The translations under genes were made by a program, and so were the position numbers. A stretch of DNA of 64,000 nt, taken from positions 930,001 through 994,000 of the forward strand of contig NZ_VMHN01000001.1 in assembly GCF_008795955.1 (NCBI RefSeq), given 5' to 3'. This DNA comes from Marinobacter denitrificans (GTDB taxonomy: Bacteria; Pseudomonadota; Gammaproteobacteria; Pseudomonadales; Oleiphilaceae). The notes beneath the pieces are model-generated. The model was not told the DNA's origin. It saw only the letters and a list, made by a program, of their open reading frames with translations, and made no database searches. This document shows, in pieces, positions 26,280-34,988 of this stretch (positions are counted from its first letter, which is position 1; the number at the start of each line of letters is the position of its first letter).

Positions 26280-26307
26280 ATATTGGCGCGTTAATCTGCT
26301 TTTCAAG
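26280..26307 (-). promoter_or_regulatory. Candidate sigma-32 heat-shock promoter of dnaK
   Basis: On the minus strand CTTGAAA is followed after about 12-14 bp by CGCCAATAT, close to the CTTGAAA / CCCCATNT consensus. It overlaps the end of grpE and lies about 100 bp before dnaK. Confidence 0.5.
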
Positions 26308-26938
26308 CCTGTTCGTCGATTTTTGGTGCATCCTCGGCCTTGGCAACCACCACCATCGCGGGGCGGACCAGCCGCTCATTCAACATGTAGCCTTTCTGTA
26401 CTACGGCCACTACGCTGTTGGGCTCGGCGTTGGGCGCCGGCACCATGGACATCGCCTCGTGTTGCTGAGGGTCAAATGGTTCACCGATCGGATTGAGCTG
26501 CTCAACGTTGAACTTCCTGAGGCTGTTCATAAACAGGTTCAGGGTCATCTCGACCCCCTCCCGGATAGAAGCCACAAGCTCTCCGGAATCCTCATGCCCT
26601 TCAGTGCTTTCCACAGCCTTCTCGAGGCTGTCAGCAACCGGCAGCAGCTCCTTCACAAACTTCTCCAGCGCAAACTTATGCGCTTTCTCGACGTCAATTT
26701 CGGCGCGCCGGCGGACGTTCTGCATCTCGGCCTGGGAGCGCAACATCTGCTCCTGGAACTCCTGGGCCTGCGCCTTCAGTGCATCAACATCGCTTTCGGG
26801 AAAGCTCTCTTCGGCCTCCTCAGCGGCAGCTTTACCTTGGTCGGCCGTTTCAGTGGCAGCTTTACCCTGGTCGGCCGCTTCAGCGGCATACCTAAGCTCT
26901 TCCTCAGCCCGGTCGTAATGCTTCTCGTCAGCGCTCAT
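26303..26938 (-). CDS. grpE: Nucleotide exchange factor GrpE
   Basis: 211 residues. It releases ADP from DnaK. A long N-terminal coiled coil (about 55-120) is followed by the beta domain (LNPIGEPFDPQQHEAMSMVP, VVAVVQKGYMLNERLVRPAM). The N-terminal acidic tail contains a tandem 10-residue repeat (ADQGKAATET then ADQGKAAAEE) encoded by a 30-bp duplication. It is divergent from recN. Confidence 0.97.
   Translation of the reverse strand: MSADEKHYDRAEEELRYAAEAADQGKAATETADQGKAAAEEAEESFPESDVDALKAQAQEFQEQMLRSQAEMQNVRRRAEIDVEKAHKFALEKFVKELLPVADSLEKAVESTEGHEDSGELVASIREGVEMTLNLFMNSLRKFNVEQLNPIGEPFDPQQHEAMSMVPAPNAEPNSVVAVVQKGYMLNERLVRPAMVVVAKAEDAPKIDEQA
26821..26880. repeat. 30-bp tandem duplication inside grpE
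   Basis: Positions 26821-26850 and 26851-26880 match at 27 of 30 bases. The repeat is in frame and lies in the variable N-terminal tail of GrpE. Confidence 0.8.
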
Positions 26939-27032
26939 GGCTACTCCTGCTTGGTCGTCTACGGCCCAATCAACGGCCGGTTAACTATTGCTCCCGGCCT
27001 TACCCAGCCAGGAAAATTGTGTTTGCGAACCG

Positions 27033-27060
27033 ATATGGGGCCCTTAACAAATGTTTCAAC
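27033..27060 (-). promoter_or_regulatory. Candidate sigma-32 heat-shock promoter of grpE
   Basis: On the minus strand GTTGAAA is followed by 13 bp and CCCCATAT, a near-consensus sigma-32 promoter. It lies about 100 bp upstream of grpE. Confidence 0.65.
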
Positions 27061-27119
27061 CGTTGAGCACGCCATTCCTTCACAAATTCTCCAGCCGATG
27101 TTTGCAAACAGCAAAAACC

Positions 27120-27154
27120 CTGTATATATTCACAGTCACTGTATGTAATCACAG
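27120..27154 (+). promoter_or_regulatory. Two LexA boxes upstream of recN
   Basis: CTGTATATATTCACAG (27120-27135) and CTGTATGTAATCACAG (27139-27154) both fit CTGT-N8-ACAG. Their starts are 19 bp apart. They lie 30-64 bp before recN and place it in the SOS regulon. Confidence 0.9.
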
Positions 27155-27183
27155 TATTCAGGAATCGAGCGGAGGATATCTGC

Positions 27184-28863
27184 ATGCTCACACAGCTCAC
27201 CGTCTCCAATTACGCTATTGCCGAGCGGGTTGAACTTCAGTTTGGAAAAGGCATGACAGCCCTTACCGGGGAAACCGGCGCGGGCAAGTCCATCGTACTG
27301 GATGCCCTGGGCCTGGCCATGGGGGGCCGTGCGGATGCCGGTGCCGTACGGCATGGTGCCAAACGCGCAGATATCACCGCCACCTTTGATGTCTCCGCAA
27401 TCGCCGAAGCCAGGCAATGGCTGGAAGAACACGAGCTGGATGACGAGAACGAATGCATCCTGCGCCGGGTTATCAGCAAGGATGGCCGCTCCCGCGCCTA
27501 CATCAATGGTCAGCCCTGCCCCCTCGCGCACCTGAAAGATCTGGGCAGCGCCCTGATGGACATCCACAGCCAGCACCAACACCAGTCACTGCTCCGTAAG
27601 GAAACCCACCGCAAACTGCTGGACGAATTTGCTGCTGCTGAAACCCTTGCGGACGAGACCAAAGAGGCCTGGAAAATCTGGCACAAAACTCACCAGCGGC
27701 TGACCGAGCGCCGGCAGAACGCGGACGAAGCCGAAGCCCGCCTGCAATTACTGCGGTACCAGGTGGAAGAACTTGACCGGCTGGCCCTGGAAGAAGGAGA
27801 GCAGGAGCTGCTGGAGAAGGAACAGGAACAGCTGAGCCACGCAGACGCCGTTCTGCATGGCAGCCACCAGGCCACCCTGCTGTGCACCGAAGATGACAAT
27901 AGCGCCGCGAACCTTGTTCGGCAGGCGCTACAGCAACTGGAACAATTGCCGGTGGAAGTACCGGCATTGGCAGAAACCATCCAGATGCTGAATGAAGCCC
28001 AGATCCAGATTACCGAGGCCGGCGATAACCTGCGCCACTTCGTAGAAGATTACGACGCAGATCCCGCCAGGCTGACCGAAGTAGAGGAGCGCCTGAGCGC
28101 CATTTACCAGATGGCCCGTAAACACCGGATCGCTCCCGAGGCTCTGCCTGAATTCCACCAGACTCTCAGTGCAGAACTGGCCTCACTGGATGATGGCGAA
28201 GGCAGCGTTGAAAAGCTGGAAGCGGAACTGGAAGCACAGCTTGGCCAGTTCAACGAGCTGGCCAGACAACTGTCAGGAGCGCGCCAGCAGGGCGCCGCGA
28301 ATCTGGACCAGCGGATTGCCGAAGAGCTGGCCCAGTTGAGCATGCCGGCCGTGCAGTTTGTCACCCACCTGAATCGCAACAAGGGCGACGAACCGGCACC
28401 CCATGGCCTGGAGGACATCGAATTCCTGGTCAGCGCCAACCCCGGTCAGCCAGCGCGACCCTTGGCCAAGGTAGCCTCGGGTGGCGAACTGTCGCGCATC
28501 AGTCTGGCTATCCAGGTAGTGGTTGCTCAAACCTCTACCACGCCCACCTTGGTATTCGACGAGGTTGATGTGGGCATTGGCGGGGGTACGGCGGAAGTGG
28601 TGGGGCGCTTACTGAGAAGCCTTGGCGACAACGGGCAGGTTCTGTGCGTAACGCATCTTGCCCAGGTAGCCGCCCAATGCCACCAGCACCTGTTCGTCAG
28701 TAAGTTTACGGAAGCTGACGCCACCTACTCGAAAATCGAATCGCTGGATGACAATGGCAGGGTAAGCGAAGTGGCGCGGATGCTGGGCGGGGTTGATATG
28801 ACCGAACACACCATTGCCCACGCCCACGAAATGTTCACGAAGGGCCAGGCCACTCATCACTGA
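27184..28863 (+). CDS. recN: DNA repair protein RecN
   Basis: 559 residues, SMC-like ATPase for double-strand-break repair. Walker A GETGAGKS is at 29-36, a central coiled coil spans about 150-370, the ABC signature is ASGGELSRISLAIQ, and Walker B is TLVFDEVDVGIGG. GGAGGA lies 7 nt before the ATG. SOS control is shown by the twin LexA boxes upstream. Confidence 0.97.
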   Translation: MLTQLTVSNYAIAERVELQFGKGMTALTGETGAGKSIVLDALGLAMGGRADAGAVRHGAKRADITATFDVSAIAEARQWLEEHELDDENECILRRVISKDGRSRAYINGQPCPLAHLKDLGSALMDIHSQHQHQSLLRKETHRKLLDEFAAAETLADETKEAWKIWHKTHQRLTERRQNADEAEARLQLLRYQVEELDRLALEEGEQELLEKEQEQLSHADAVLHGSHQATLLCTEDDNSAANLVRQALQQLEQLPVEVPALAETIQMLNEAQIQITEAGDNLRHFVEDYDADPARLTEVEERLSAIYQMARKHRIAPEALPEFHQTLSAELASLDDGEGSVEKLEAELEAQLGQFNELARQLSGARQQGAANLDQRIAEELAQLSMPAVQFVTHLNRNKGDEPAPHGLEDIEFLVSANPGQPARPLAKVASGGELSRISLAIQVVVAQTSTTPTLVFDEVDVGIGGGTAEVVGRLLRSLGDNGQVLCVTHLAQVAAQCHQHLFVSKFTEADATYSKIESLDDNGRVSEVARMLGGVDMTEHTIAHAHEMFTKGQATHH

Positions 28864-28911
28864 AGACATGCAGAAATCAGGCGCATTCCCCTCTCGATCC
28901 TGAGAGTTGTT

Positions 28912-28940
28912 GGGGCGGGTTAACACCCGCCCCTTTTTTA
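28912..28940 (+). terminator. Intrinsic terminator of recN
   Basis: The stem GGGGCGGGT / ACCCGCCCC with a 4-nt loop is followed by seven T residues. It lies between the convergent recN and fur genes. Confidence 0.9.
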
Positions 28941-28972
28941 ATTCGAATTCAGCCCTGGCCAGCTCCCGGCAA

Positions 28973-29383
28973 TCAGGACTTGATAGGCTTTACGTACAGA
29001 ATCAGGCTATGGTCGACGATCTCATAGCCGCGCTCCCTGGCAATCTTCTGTTGCCGCTCCTCGATAACTTCGTCGACGAACTCAATAACTTCACCGGTCT
29101 GCGTGCAGACCATATGGTCGTGGTGGTCGTCACCAGCCATCTCGAAGACCGCATGACCACCCTCGAAGTTATGGCGTAGAACCAGGCCCGCAGCCTCAAA
29201 CTGGGTCAGCACCCGGTACACCGTCGCCAGGCCCACGTCATCGCCCTGTTCCAGCAGTTTTTTGTAGACATCCTCGGCACTGAGGTGATGTTCCTCGGAG
29301 TTTTCCAGAATATTGAAGATTTTCACTCTCGGAAGAGTGACTTTCAGCCCGACTTTTCGCAATTCGGTGTTTTCGGATGACAT
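28973..29383 (-). CDS. fur: Ferric uptake regulator Fur
   Basis: 136 residues from ATG 29383; the frame stays open to 29437 but that extension is not Fur-like. A winged-helix DNA-binding domain is followed by a dimerisation domain with metal ligands in EHHLSAEDVY and DDHHDHMVC. Only one Cys is present in the CTQTG segment, as in pseudomonad Fur, rather than the CxxC of E. coli. It is the iron-responsive repressor. Divergent from bamE, the fur-omlA arrangement known from Pseudomonas. Confidence 0.97.
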   Translation of the reverse strand: MSSENTELRKVGLKVTLPRVKIFNILENSEEHHLSAEDVYKKLLEQGDDVGLATVYRVLTQFEAAGLVLRHNFEGGHAVFEMAGDDHHDHMVCTQTGEVIEFVDEVIEERQQKIARERGYEIVDHSLILYVKPIKS

Positions 29384-29398
29384 GTTACGATTCACTCT

Positions 29399-29427
29399 TT
29401 GGTGTGCTTCACGGCTTCCGGTATGAT
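29399..29427 (+). promoter_or_regulatory. Candidate promoter of bamE
   Basis: TTGGTG, a 17-bp spacer and TATGAT precede bamE by about 80 bp. The -35 match is weak, and the site overlaps the 5' flank of fur. Confidence 0.4.
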
Positions 29428-29505
29428 GGAGCCGCATGTTAACGGTCAGACCGTGTCACACCTGCCCCTGGCAGGCGATTTCAAGATAGAGGATTTCCCC
29501 CGGCG

Positions 29506-29832
29506 ATGCAAAAGATCACAGCTCTCATTCTCACTCTCATCATGACTGGCTGTGCGTTCCCAGGCGTGTACAAGATAAATGTACAACAGGGAAACATACT
29601 CACTGACGAAGAGCTGACTTCACTGACCGAAGGCATGTCCCGCAGCCAGGTTCATTCCGTGCTGGGAACACCGCTGATGACCAATCCGGCCGATCCTTCC
29701 CGTGAATACTACGTTTACACGTTCCAGCGCCGCGGAGGCGACATCAAGGAACAGCGGGTTATTGTGTACTACGAAAACGAGCAGTATTCGTATTACGAAG
29801 CACAACTGCAGGATGAAACACCAGCGTACTGA
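29506..29832 (+). CDS. bamE: Outer membrane assembly lipoprotein BamE (OmlA/SmpA)
   Basis: 108 residues. The signal peptide ends in the lipobox LIMTGC (Cys16). The family core follows: VYKINVQQGN, then LTEGMSRSQVHSVLGTPLMT and the YYVYTFQR strand. It is a component of the BAM complex that inserts beta-barrel proteins. The divergent fur gene confirms the OmlA locus. Confidence 0.95.
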   Translation: MQKITALILTLIMTGCAFPGVYKINVQQGNILTDEELTSLTEGMSRSQVHSVLGTPLMTNPADPSREYYVYTFQRRGGDIKEQRVIVYYENEQYSYYEAQLQDETPAY

Positions 29833-29839
29833 GCCGGCC

Positions 29840-30121
29840 TCAAGCCTTCTTCTTTGCCCGGTTCAGCCGGGCCTGCTTGGGATCGATTTTCAGCGGCCGG
29901 TAGATCTCCACCCGGTCGCCATCCCGCAACTCATGATCAGACGGATTCTTGATCACCTTCCCAAAGATACCCATATCGTCCTTGTCCGGATCAATTTCCG
30001 GAAACACAGCGGCAATACCTGAACGCTTCACCGCCTCTACCGCAGATGTGCCCTGCTCCACCTGTAGATGGATGATTTCCTGTTTGTCTGGCCGGGCGAA
30101 CGCTACTTCCACGTTGATCAC
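29840..30121 (-). CDS. rnfH: RnfH-family ubiquitin-like protein
   Basis: 93 residues with a beta-grasp fold (VEVAFARPDKQEIIHLQVEQ, then the C-terminal DHELRDGDRVEIYRPLKIDP). The function is unclear: the family is named after the Rnf complex but is mostly found next to ratA and smpB, as here. The start overlaps the ratA stop by 4 bp. Confidence 0.9.
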   Translation of the reverse strand: MINVEVAFARPDKQEIIHLQVEQGTSAVEAVKRSGIAAVFPEIDPDKDDMGIFGKVIKNPSDHELRDGDRVEIYRPLKIDPKQARLNRAKKKA

Positions 30122-30564
30122 GCCCCACCCCCTTTATAAAGCTCGTCTGCTCGCCGACAAAAAGCGTCCACCATTGTAGTGGCAGCCTGATTGAATACCG
30201 GCCCGAACGTCATCCGCGAAAGGGAGCCGGAAAACTCAAATTCCAGGGTGAGGATAACCTTGCAGGCATTGTCATCAAGAGATTTGAAGTGCCAGCGTCC
30301 ACTCAGATTCCGAAACGGCCCGTCCACCAGATTCATTTCGATGGTATCCGGCATTAAAAGCTGGTTACGAGTGGTCAGACGATGGCGAATTCCACCCTTG
30401 GCGATATCCATGGAAGCCACGATCTGATTACCCGTCTCTTCATGAATTTCGGTGTCGGCGCACCAGGGGAGAAATTCGGGGTAACGGGCTACGTCGTTGA
30501 CCAGGTGAAACATGCGGTCTGCCGGGTGCATAACCAGCGCGGTTTTATCGATCTGATGGGGCAT
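30118..30564 (-). CDS. ratA: RatA/PasT-type START-domain protein (Coq10 family)
   Basis: 148 residues with the polyketide-cyclase/START fold (ADRMFHLVNDVARYPEFLPW, GPFRNLSGRWHFKSL). E. coli RatA was described as inhibiting 70S association, and homologues (Coq10) bind ubiquinone. Either role is possible and sequence does not decide. Coupled to rnfH and close to smpB, the usual smpB-ratA-rnfH neighbourhood. Confidence 0.92.
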   Translation of the reverse strand: MPHQIDKTALVMHPADRMFHLVNDVARYPEFLPWCADTEIHEETGNQIVASMDIAKGGIRHRLTTRNQLLMPDTIEMNLVDGPFRNLSGRWHFKSLDDNACKVILTLEFEFSGSLSRMTFGPVFNQAATTMVDAFCRRADELYKGGGA

Positions 30565-30639
30565 TGGAGGCGAACGTCCTGCTTTTGCAAACTTTAATAG
30601 ATGACACTGCGGGAGTCTTACCAGCGAAGTCAGCCTTGA

Positions 30640-32274
30640 TCAGACGCTATGATAAAGGATCTCGCCGTCGTTGGGACCACCCTCGCCCCCATTTGCGCCA
30701 TCCTCTTCACTGCCACCTTCCTTTTCCGAAGGCTCGGTGCCGTCCTCCTGATCAGCGTCGCTCTCCTTTTTTTCAGGGGTATCTGCCCCCTGTGCTTCCG
30801 GAGGAGCGGCCCCGGAGTCTTCCCCGCCCGCCGGCTCTCGAGCTATTGCCTCTGCCGGACCACACCAGAGCGCCACACTTCCACTATTGCACATAGCCGC
30901 CAGGGAGACAGCCGTGTATTGAATACCGATATATGCAACGACCAGGGGCAGCACCAGCCGCATTACCCAGAACCATATACCCCGGAACAGCCCGGGCGCC
31001 CTGCCCAGAATGGTGAAGGTCAGGTTACGGGTAAGGCACCAGCCGGTAAAAGCCGCCACCAGGACACTCACCAACGGAATCAACAGGCCACCGGTAGCCA
31101 GCTCCAGCCACCGGAAAACGGTTCCGCCAGCGAAACGGACTTCTGACCAGATATTGAAGGACAGCAAAGACCCGAGCCCGACCAGCCAGACCAGCACCCC
31201 CATCAAAAATACCGACCATCCCCGCGGAGCCCCTGTCCATTCACGAAACCACCCCACCACCGGCTCCAACAGGGCAAGCGAGGTGGTCCATACAATCATC
31301 ACCACAACCAGGAACACGGTCGCAATCAGGAACTGACTGCCTGGCAGGTCCGATAGTGCCACCGGCAGCGAAAGGAAAAGCAGGCCAAAACCGCGCTCTC
31401 CTTCCATGGAGTGCCCTCCCGGCACCAGCGAATAGATCGCCAGGCCGGCAACAATGGCGATCAGGGTATCCATCAGGACCACTGCGACCACTGAGCGCTT
31501 CAGGTGCGTGCCAGCCGGCGTATAGGCACCAAACAGCGTCCACACCCCCATACCCAGCCCCAGCGTAAAAAACGCATGAAACAGGGCAGCCTGCAGGCTC
31601 TCCGTCGTTACATCATCAGGGTGGAAACTGAGCATGAAGTTGGACGCACTGCGAAACTCACCCGTCCATACTGCCAGGCCACAGAGCACCAGCAGCATCA
31701 GTAACATCGCCGGAGCCACTACCCGCACAGCGCGTTCAACTCCGTCAACAACACCCTGCATCGAGACCCAGATAACCAGCAGCAGGAAGAACCCGTGCCA
31801 TGCCATGAAGATCCGATAGTCCTTCGGATCAGACACCAGCGCAGACAGCAGACCGGCTGCCTCCGCCTCCCCGGTACCCATAAAACGTCCCATGGCGCCA
31901 TAAAACACGTATGCCAGGGCAATGGCACCAAAAACGGCGGTAAAGGAAAGCACCAGAAATGCAGCCAGAATGCCGAACCGGCCTGCCCAGACCCACCCAC
32001 GGGAACACCGGGCTCTGCGCACATACCCATCCATAGCCAGCACCAGACCATGGCGGGAATGGCGCCCCATGGCCGACTCGGTGACCATCAGAGGCAGGGT
32101 TACCAGCACCAGACAGAGCAGATAGAGCAGAATGAACAGCCCGCCGCCATGGTTGCCGGCCAGATAGGGAAACTGCCATACATTAGCCAGACCAAAGGTC
32201 GCCCCTGTTGCAGCCCAGAAAAAGGTAGTTGGCCGGGTCCAGGACCCGATTGGAGTTTCGTATGGAGTAGGCAT
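30640..32274 (-). CDS. Sodium:neurotransmitter symporter (SNF) family transporter
   Basis: About 544 residues from ATG 32274, which has AGGG upstream; the frame is open to 32352 with other ATGs. The N-terminal SNF motif ATGATFGLANVWQFPYL forms the sodium-binding unwound TM1, and about eleven or twelve membrane segments follow. The substrate is probably an amino acid or related amine and cannot be specified. The last roughly 65 residues are a cytoplasmic Glu/Asp/Gly-rich tail with no membrane character, unusual for bacterial members. Divergent from smpB. Confidence 0.88.
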   Translation of the reverse strand: MPTPYETPIGSWTRPTTFFWAATGATFGLANVWQFPYLAGNHGGGLFILLYLLCLVLVTLPLMVTESAMGRHSRHGLVLAMDGYVRRARCSRGWVWAGRFGILAAFLVLSFTAVFGAIALAYVFYGAMGRFMGTGEAEAAGLLSALVSDPKDYRIFMAWHGFFLLLVIWVSMQGVVDGVERAVRVVAPAMLLMLLVLCGLAVWTGEFRSASNFMLSFHPDDVTTESLQAALFHAFFTLGLGMGVWTLFGAYTPAGTHLKRSVVAVVLMDTLIAIVAGLAIYSLVPGGHSMEGERGFGLLFLSLPVALSDLPGSQFLIATVFLVVVMIVWTTSLALLEPVVGWFREWTGAPRGWSVFLMGVLVWLVGLGSLLSFNIWSEVRFAGGTVFRWLELATGGLLIPLVSVLVAAFTGWCLTRNLTFTILGRAPGLFRGIWFWVMRLVLPLVVAYIGIQYTAVSLAAMCNSGSVALWCGPAEAIAREPAGGEDSGAAPPEAQGADTPEKKESDADQEDGTEPSEKEGGSEEDGANGGEGGPNDGEILYHSV

Positions 32275-32361
32275 TCCATTCCCTGACGACATCTGAGGGG
32301 ACATTGTAGCGGAGGAATTACGCCCCATACGACTATCAATGCAGCCAATCACGCCGATTTC

Positions 32362-32391
32362 GTGACCAGTCTGGCACTACTGAGCTACAAT
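32362..32391 (+). promoter_or_regulatory. Candidate promoter of smpB
   Basis: GTGACC, an 18-bp spacer and TACAAT lie about 65 bp before smpB. The -35 element matches consensus at four of six positions. Confidence 0.4.
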
Positions 32392-32453
32392 GCGCGCTTT
32401 TCCGGCATGAATACGCCCGGTAAATTCCTTGTCCGACTCCGGATCACCGATTC

Positions 32454-32933
32454 ATGAGCAAGAAGAAACCCGGCGCGCCAAGCGCCACTATTGCCCTGAA
32501 CAAAAAGGCAAAACACGAATACCACATCGAGGAACGCTTCGAGGCCGGTCTGGCACTGCTGGGCTGGGAAGTGAAATCCCTGCGGGCCGGTAAGGCGCAG
32601 CTGACCGATGCCTACGTACTGCTGAAGGACGGCGAAGCCTGGCTGCTCGGCTCCCACATCACACCGCTGATTACCGCGTCCACCCACGTGATTGCGGACC
32701 CGACCCGCACCCGCAAGCTGCTACTGCACGCCAAGGAAATCGGCAAGATCGTTGGCAAGGTGAACCAGGCGGGTTACACCTGCATTCCGCTGGCACTCTA
32801 CTGGAAGAAGAACAAGGTAAAGTGCGAAATTGCCCTGGTGAAAGGCAAGAAGCTGTTCGACAAACGCGCCACCGAGAAAGAGCGGGACTGGAATCGCCAG
32901 AAACAGCGCATCCTGCGCGATACCAACCTCTGA
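32454..32933 (+). CDS. smpB: SsrA-binding protein SmpB
   Basis: 159 residues. An OB-fold protein that binds tmRNA and brings it to stalled ribosomes. The conserved segments are [34 protein letters not shown] and the basic C-terminal tail [20 protein letters not shown]. Its RNA partner ssrA lies 1.6 kb downstream on the same strand. Confidence 0.97.
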   Translation: MSKKKPGAPSATIALNKKAKHEYHIEERFEAGLALLGWEVKSLRAGKAQLTDAYVLLKDGEAWLLGSHITPLITASTHVIADPTRTRKLLLHAKEIGKIVGKVNQAGYTCIPLALYWKKNKVKCEIALVKGKKLFDKRATEKERDWNRQKQRILRDTNL

Positions 32934-33073
32934 GCACGAAGCCGCACATAACGCGAAATTTCTGACACCGGTCATGGGCGCGCCTGGCCGGTGTGTCGCA
33001 TACTCACTCTCTTTGTTCAGATTTCCAACAGACCTATACTCGGAAATTCCGGTGCATGGCAGAGGGAGAGCTT

Positions 33074-34501
33074 ATGTCACCTAAACAGACACCCATGTCC
33101 GCCGTTGACCACGCGTGGCTGAGAATGGACACGCCTCAGAATCACATGGTGATCTGCGGAGTGTGGATGCTTGACCGCCCCGTTTCCATGAGCCGCCTCA
33201 GGCACACGATTGAGGAGCGCTTCCTCTGCTTCGACCGCTTCCGGCAACGAGTTGTCGATGTTGGAGACCGGGCCTGCTGGCAGGATGACCCCCTGTTTGA
33301 CCTGGATAACCACCTCCACCAGATCGCGCTGCCGGGCAAAGCTGATAAAGCCGAGCTACAGAAACTGGTCAGCGACCTAAACAGCACTTCTCTGGATTTT
33401 CGGCAGCCGCTCTGGCAAATGCATTACATCGACAATTATGAAGGTGGCAGCGCACTGTTGATTCGTGTCCACCATTGTATTGCCGACGGCATCTCGCTGG
33501 TTCGGGTCATGCTGTCACTGACTGATAAAACGCCAGAACCAAAACTCAGCAAAGTGGTGTCAAAGCGCCATTCAAGACCGCGCAAGCGATCCGCATTCCA
33601 GCAACTACTCCACCGCACGGTGGACAACCTCCAGACCGCCACAAACCAGGGGAGGCTGTTCATTCAGTCCGTTCGTGAAGAGCCTAATTACCCCCTTAAA
33701 CTGGCCTCGACCGCCAGCGCCGTGGCCCTGGACATTATCAAACTCGGCCTGGCCCCCATTGAACCCAAAACCGGGTTGAAAGAACCTCTTTCCGGACGCA
33801 AACAGGTTGCCTGGGCAGACCCTCTGGAGCTGGCCGACGTAAAAGCCTGCGCCAAGGCACTGGGTGGCACCATTAATGATGTACTGCTGTGTACAGTCAC
33901 CGGTGCTCTGCATCGGCATTTTGCAGCGCATCAGGAAGCCATCCCGGAATGCGGAATTCGCGTTGCCGTTCCTTTTAACTTGCGGCCTCTTGACCAACCC
34001 ATCGAAACCCTCGGCAACAAGTTCGGACTGGTGTTGGTTACCCTGCCGGTGGAAGTCGAGGACCCAATCATGTGTTTCCGGCAGGTACAGGAGAATATGA
34101 ACCGGCTTAAGCGGTCTTACCAGGCCCAGGTTACCTACAGCCTGCTGGATTTATTTGGCCGCGGCCCTGATGTTATTGAACGGCGGGCCCTGGACCTGCT
34201 AAGCAACAAAGCCTCCGCAGTACTGACCAACGTGCCTGGACCCAAATATGCCCTGTACCTGGCGGGCAGCAAGCTGACACAACCCATGTTCTGGGTGCCT
34301 CAGAGCGGCAATATCGGCATCGGCATGAGCATTCTCAGCTACGACGGCACTGTGCAGTTCGGCATTACCGTCGATAAAGCCATCCACGCCGACCCGGATG
34401 CAGTAATGAACTACTTCCTGCAAAGCTTTCAAGCTCTGAATCATGCGGCCCTTGCGGGCCGCCAGGGCGCCCCCAAACGCAGGAAAGAGAAAGTGGCGTA
34501 G
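33074..34501 (+). CDS. Wax ester synthase / diacylglycerol acyltransferase (WS/DGAT)
   Basis: 475 residues from ATG 33074, preceded by GGGAGAGCTT; the upstream in-frame start at 32993 is less likely. It transfers acyl groups from acyl-CoA to fatty alcohols or diacylglycerol to make storage wax esters or triacylglycerol. The catalytic motif HHCIADG is at residues 133-139. The second conserved region near GTINDVLLCTVTGALHRHF and the late LTNVPGP motif are present. Several WS/DGAT paralogues are typical of Marinobacter, and this one lies alone between smpB and ssrA. Confidence 0.92.
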   Translation: MSPKQTPMSAVDHAWLRMDTPQNHMVICGVWMLDRPVSMSRLRHTIEERFLCFDRFRQRVVDVGDRACWQDDPLFDLDNHLHQIALPGKADKAELQKLVSDLNSTSLDFRQPLWQMHYIDNYEGGSALLIRVHHCIADGISLVRVMLSLTDKTPEPKLSKVVSKRHSRPRKRSAFQQLLHRTVDNLQTATNQGRLFIQSVREEPNYPLKLASTASAVALDIIKLGLAPIEPKTGLKEPLSGRKQVAWADPLELADVKACAKALGGTINDVLLCTVTGALHRHFAAHQEAIPECGIRVAVPFNLRPLDQPIETLGNKFGLVLVTLPVEVEDPIMCFRQVQENMNRLKRSYQAQVTYSLLDLFGRGPDVIERRALDLLSNKASAVLTNVPGPKYALYLAGSKLTQPMFWVPQSGNIGIGMSILSYDGTVQFGITVDKAIHADPDAVMNYFLQSFQALNHAALAGRQGAPKRRKEKVA

Positions 34502-34544
34502 GTACAACTACAGGCCAAAAGCACAAAACAACAACAAACAACCC

Positions 34545-34574
34545 TTGAAGTCCGGCAAATCGGACACATATACT
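34545..34574 (+). promoter_or_regulatory. Promoter of ssrA
   Basis: TTGAAG, an 18-bp spacer and TATACT end 8 bp before the tmRNA 5' end. Confidence 0.75.
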
Positions 34575-34582
34575 GAGCATAA

Positions 34583-34946
34583 GGGGACGACATGGCTTCG
34601 ACGCTGGTGGCGAACCCTTGGGTGCATGTCGAGATGGCAGCCAATCTCGTTAATCCAAAGCTGCAACGCAATAGTCGCAAACGACGAAAACTACGCACTA
34701 GCAGCGTAAGCTGCTAGTCGTCCTGACTGGGTCGCCCGTAGCCCAGAGCTACATCTCAGGACGTCATCGCTTACGGGATGCTCCGTTATCCAGAGTTCAC
34801 TGGCTAACGGCTAAGATTCAAAGAACTCGGTTCTTGCACCCTGGCTCTCGGGTCGCTTGAACTTAAATCAATAGAGAGACGCTAAGCATGTAGATCTCAA
34901 GGCTGAGTACTGGCGGACGCGGGTTCAATTCCCGCCGTCTCCACCA
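34583..34946 (+). ncRNA. ssrA: Transfer-messenger RNA (tmRNA)
   Basis: 364 nt. The 5' end GGGGACGACATGGCTTCGAC and the 3' end with GGTTCAATTCCCGCC and CCACCA form the tRNA-like domain; GGGGAC pairs with GTCTCC. The tag reading frame at 34677-34709 encodes Ala-Asn-Asp-Glu-Asn-Tyr-Ala-Leu-Ala-Ala followed by TAA, identical to the E. coli tag. It rescues stalled ribosomes with SmpB and marks the nascent chain for proteolysis. Confidence 0.98.
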
Positions 34947-34954
34947 ACCAACCG

Positions 34955-34983
34955 AAAAGGCCCCTGAAACGGGGCCTTTTTTT
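34955..34983 (+). terminator. Intrinsic terminator of ssrA
   Basis: The perfect stem AAAAGGCCCC / GGGGCCTTTT with a 6-nt loop is followed by further T residues. It abuts the end of the convergent SRAP gene. Confidence 0.9.
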
Positions 34984-34988
34984 ATGCT

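Noticed and set aside
25538-27148. 536-codon open frame opposite dnaK and grpE
   Set aside because: It spans two genuine genes and their intergenic promoter; the translation is low-complexity His/Leu/Gly-rich shadow sequence.
34443-34709. Open frame ending in the ssrA tag
   Set aside because: Only the 11 codons of the tag region (34677-34709) are translated, through the tmRNA mechanism; the upstream part is tmRNA structure and the end of the WS/DGAT gene.
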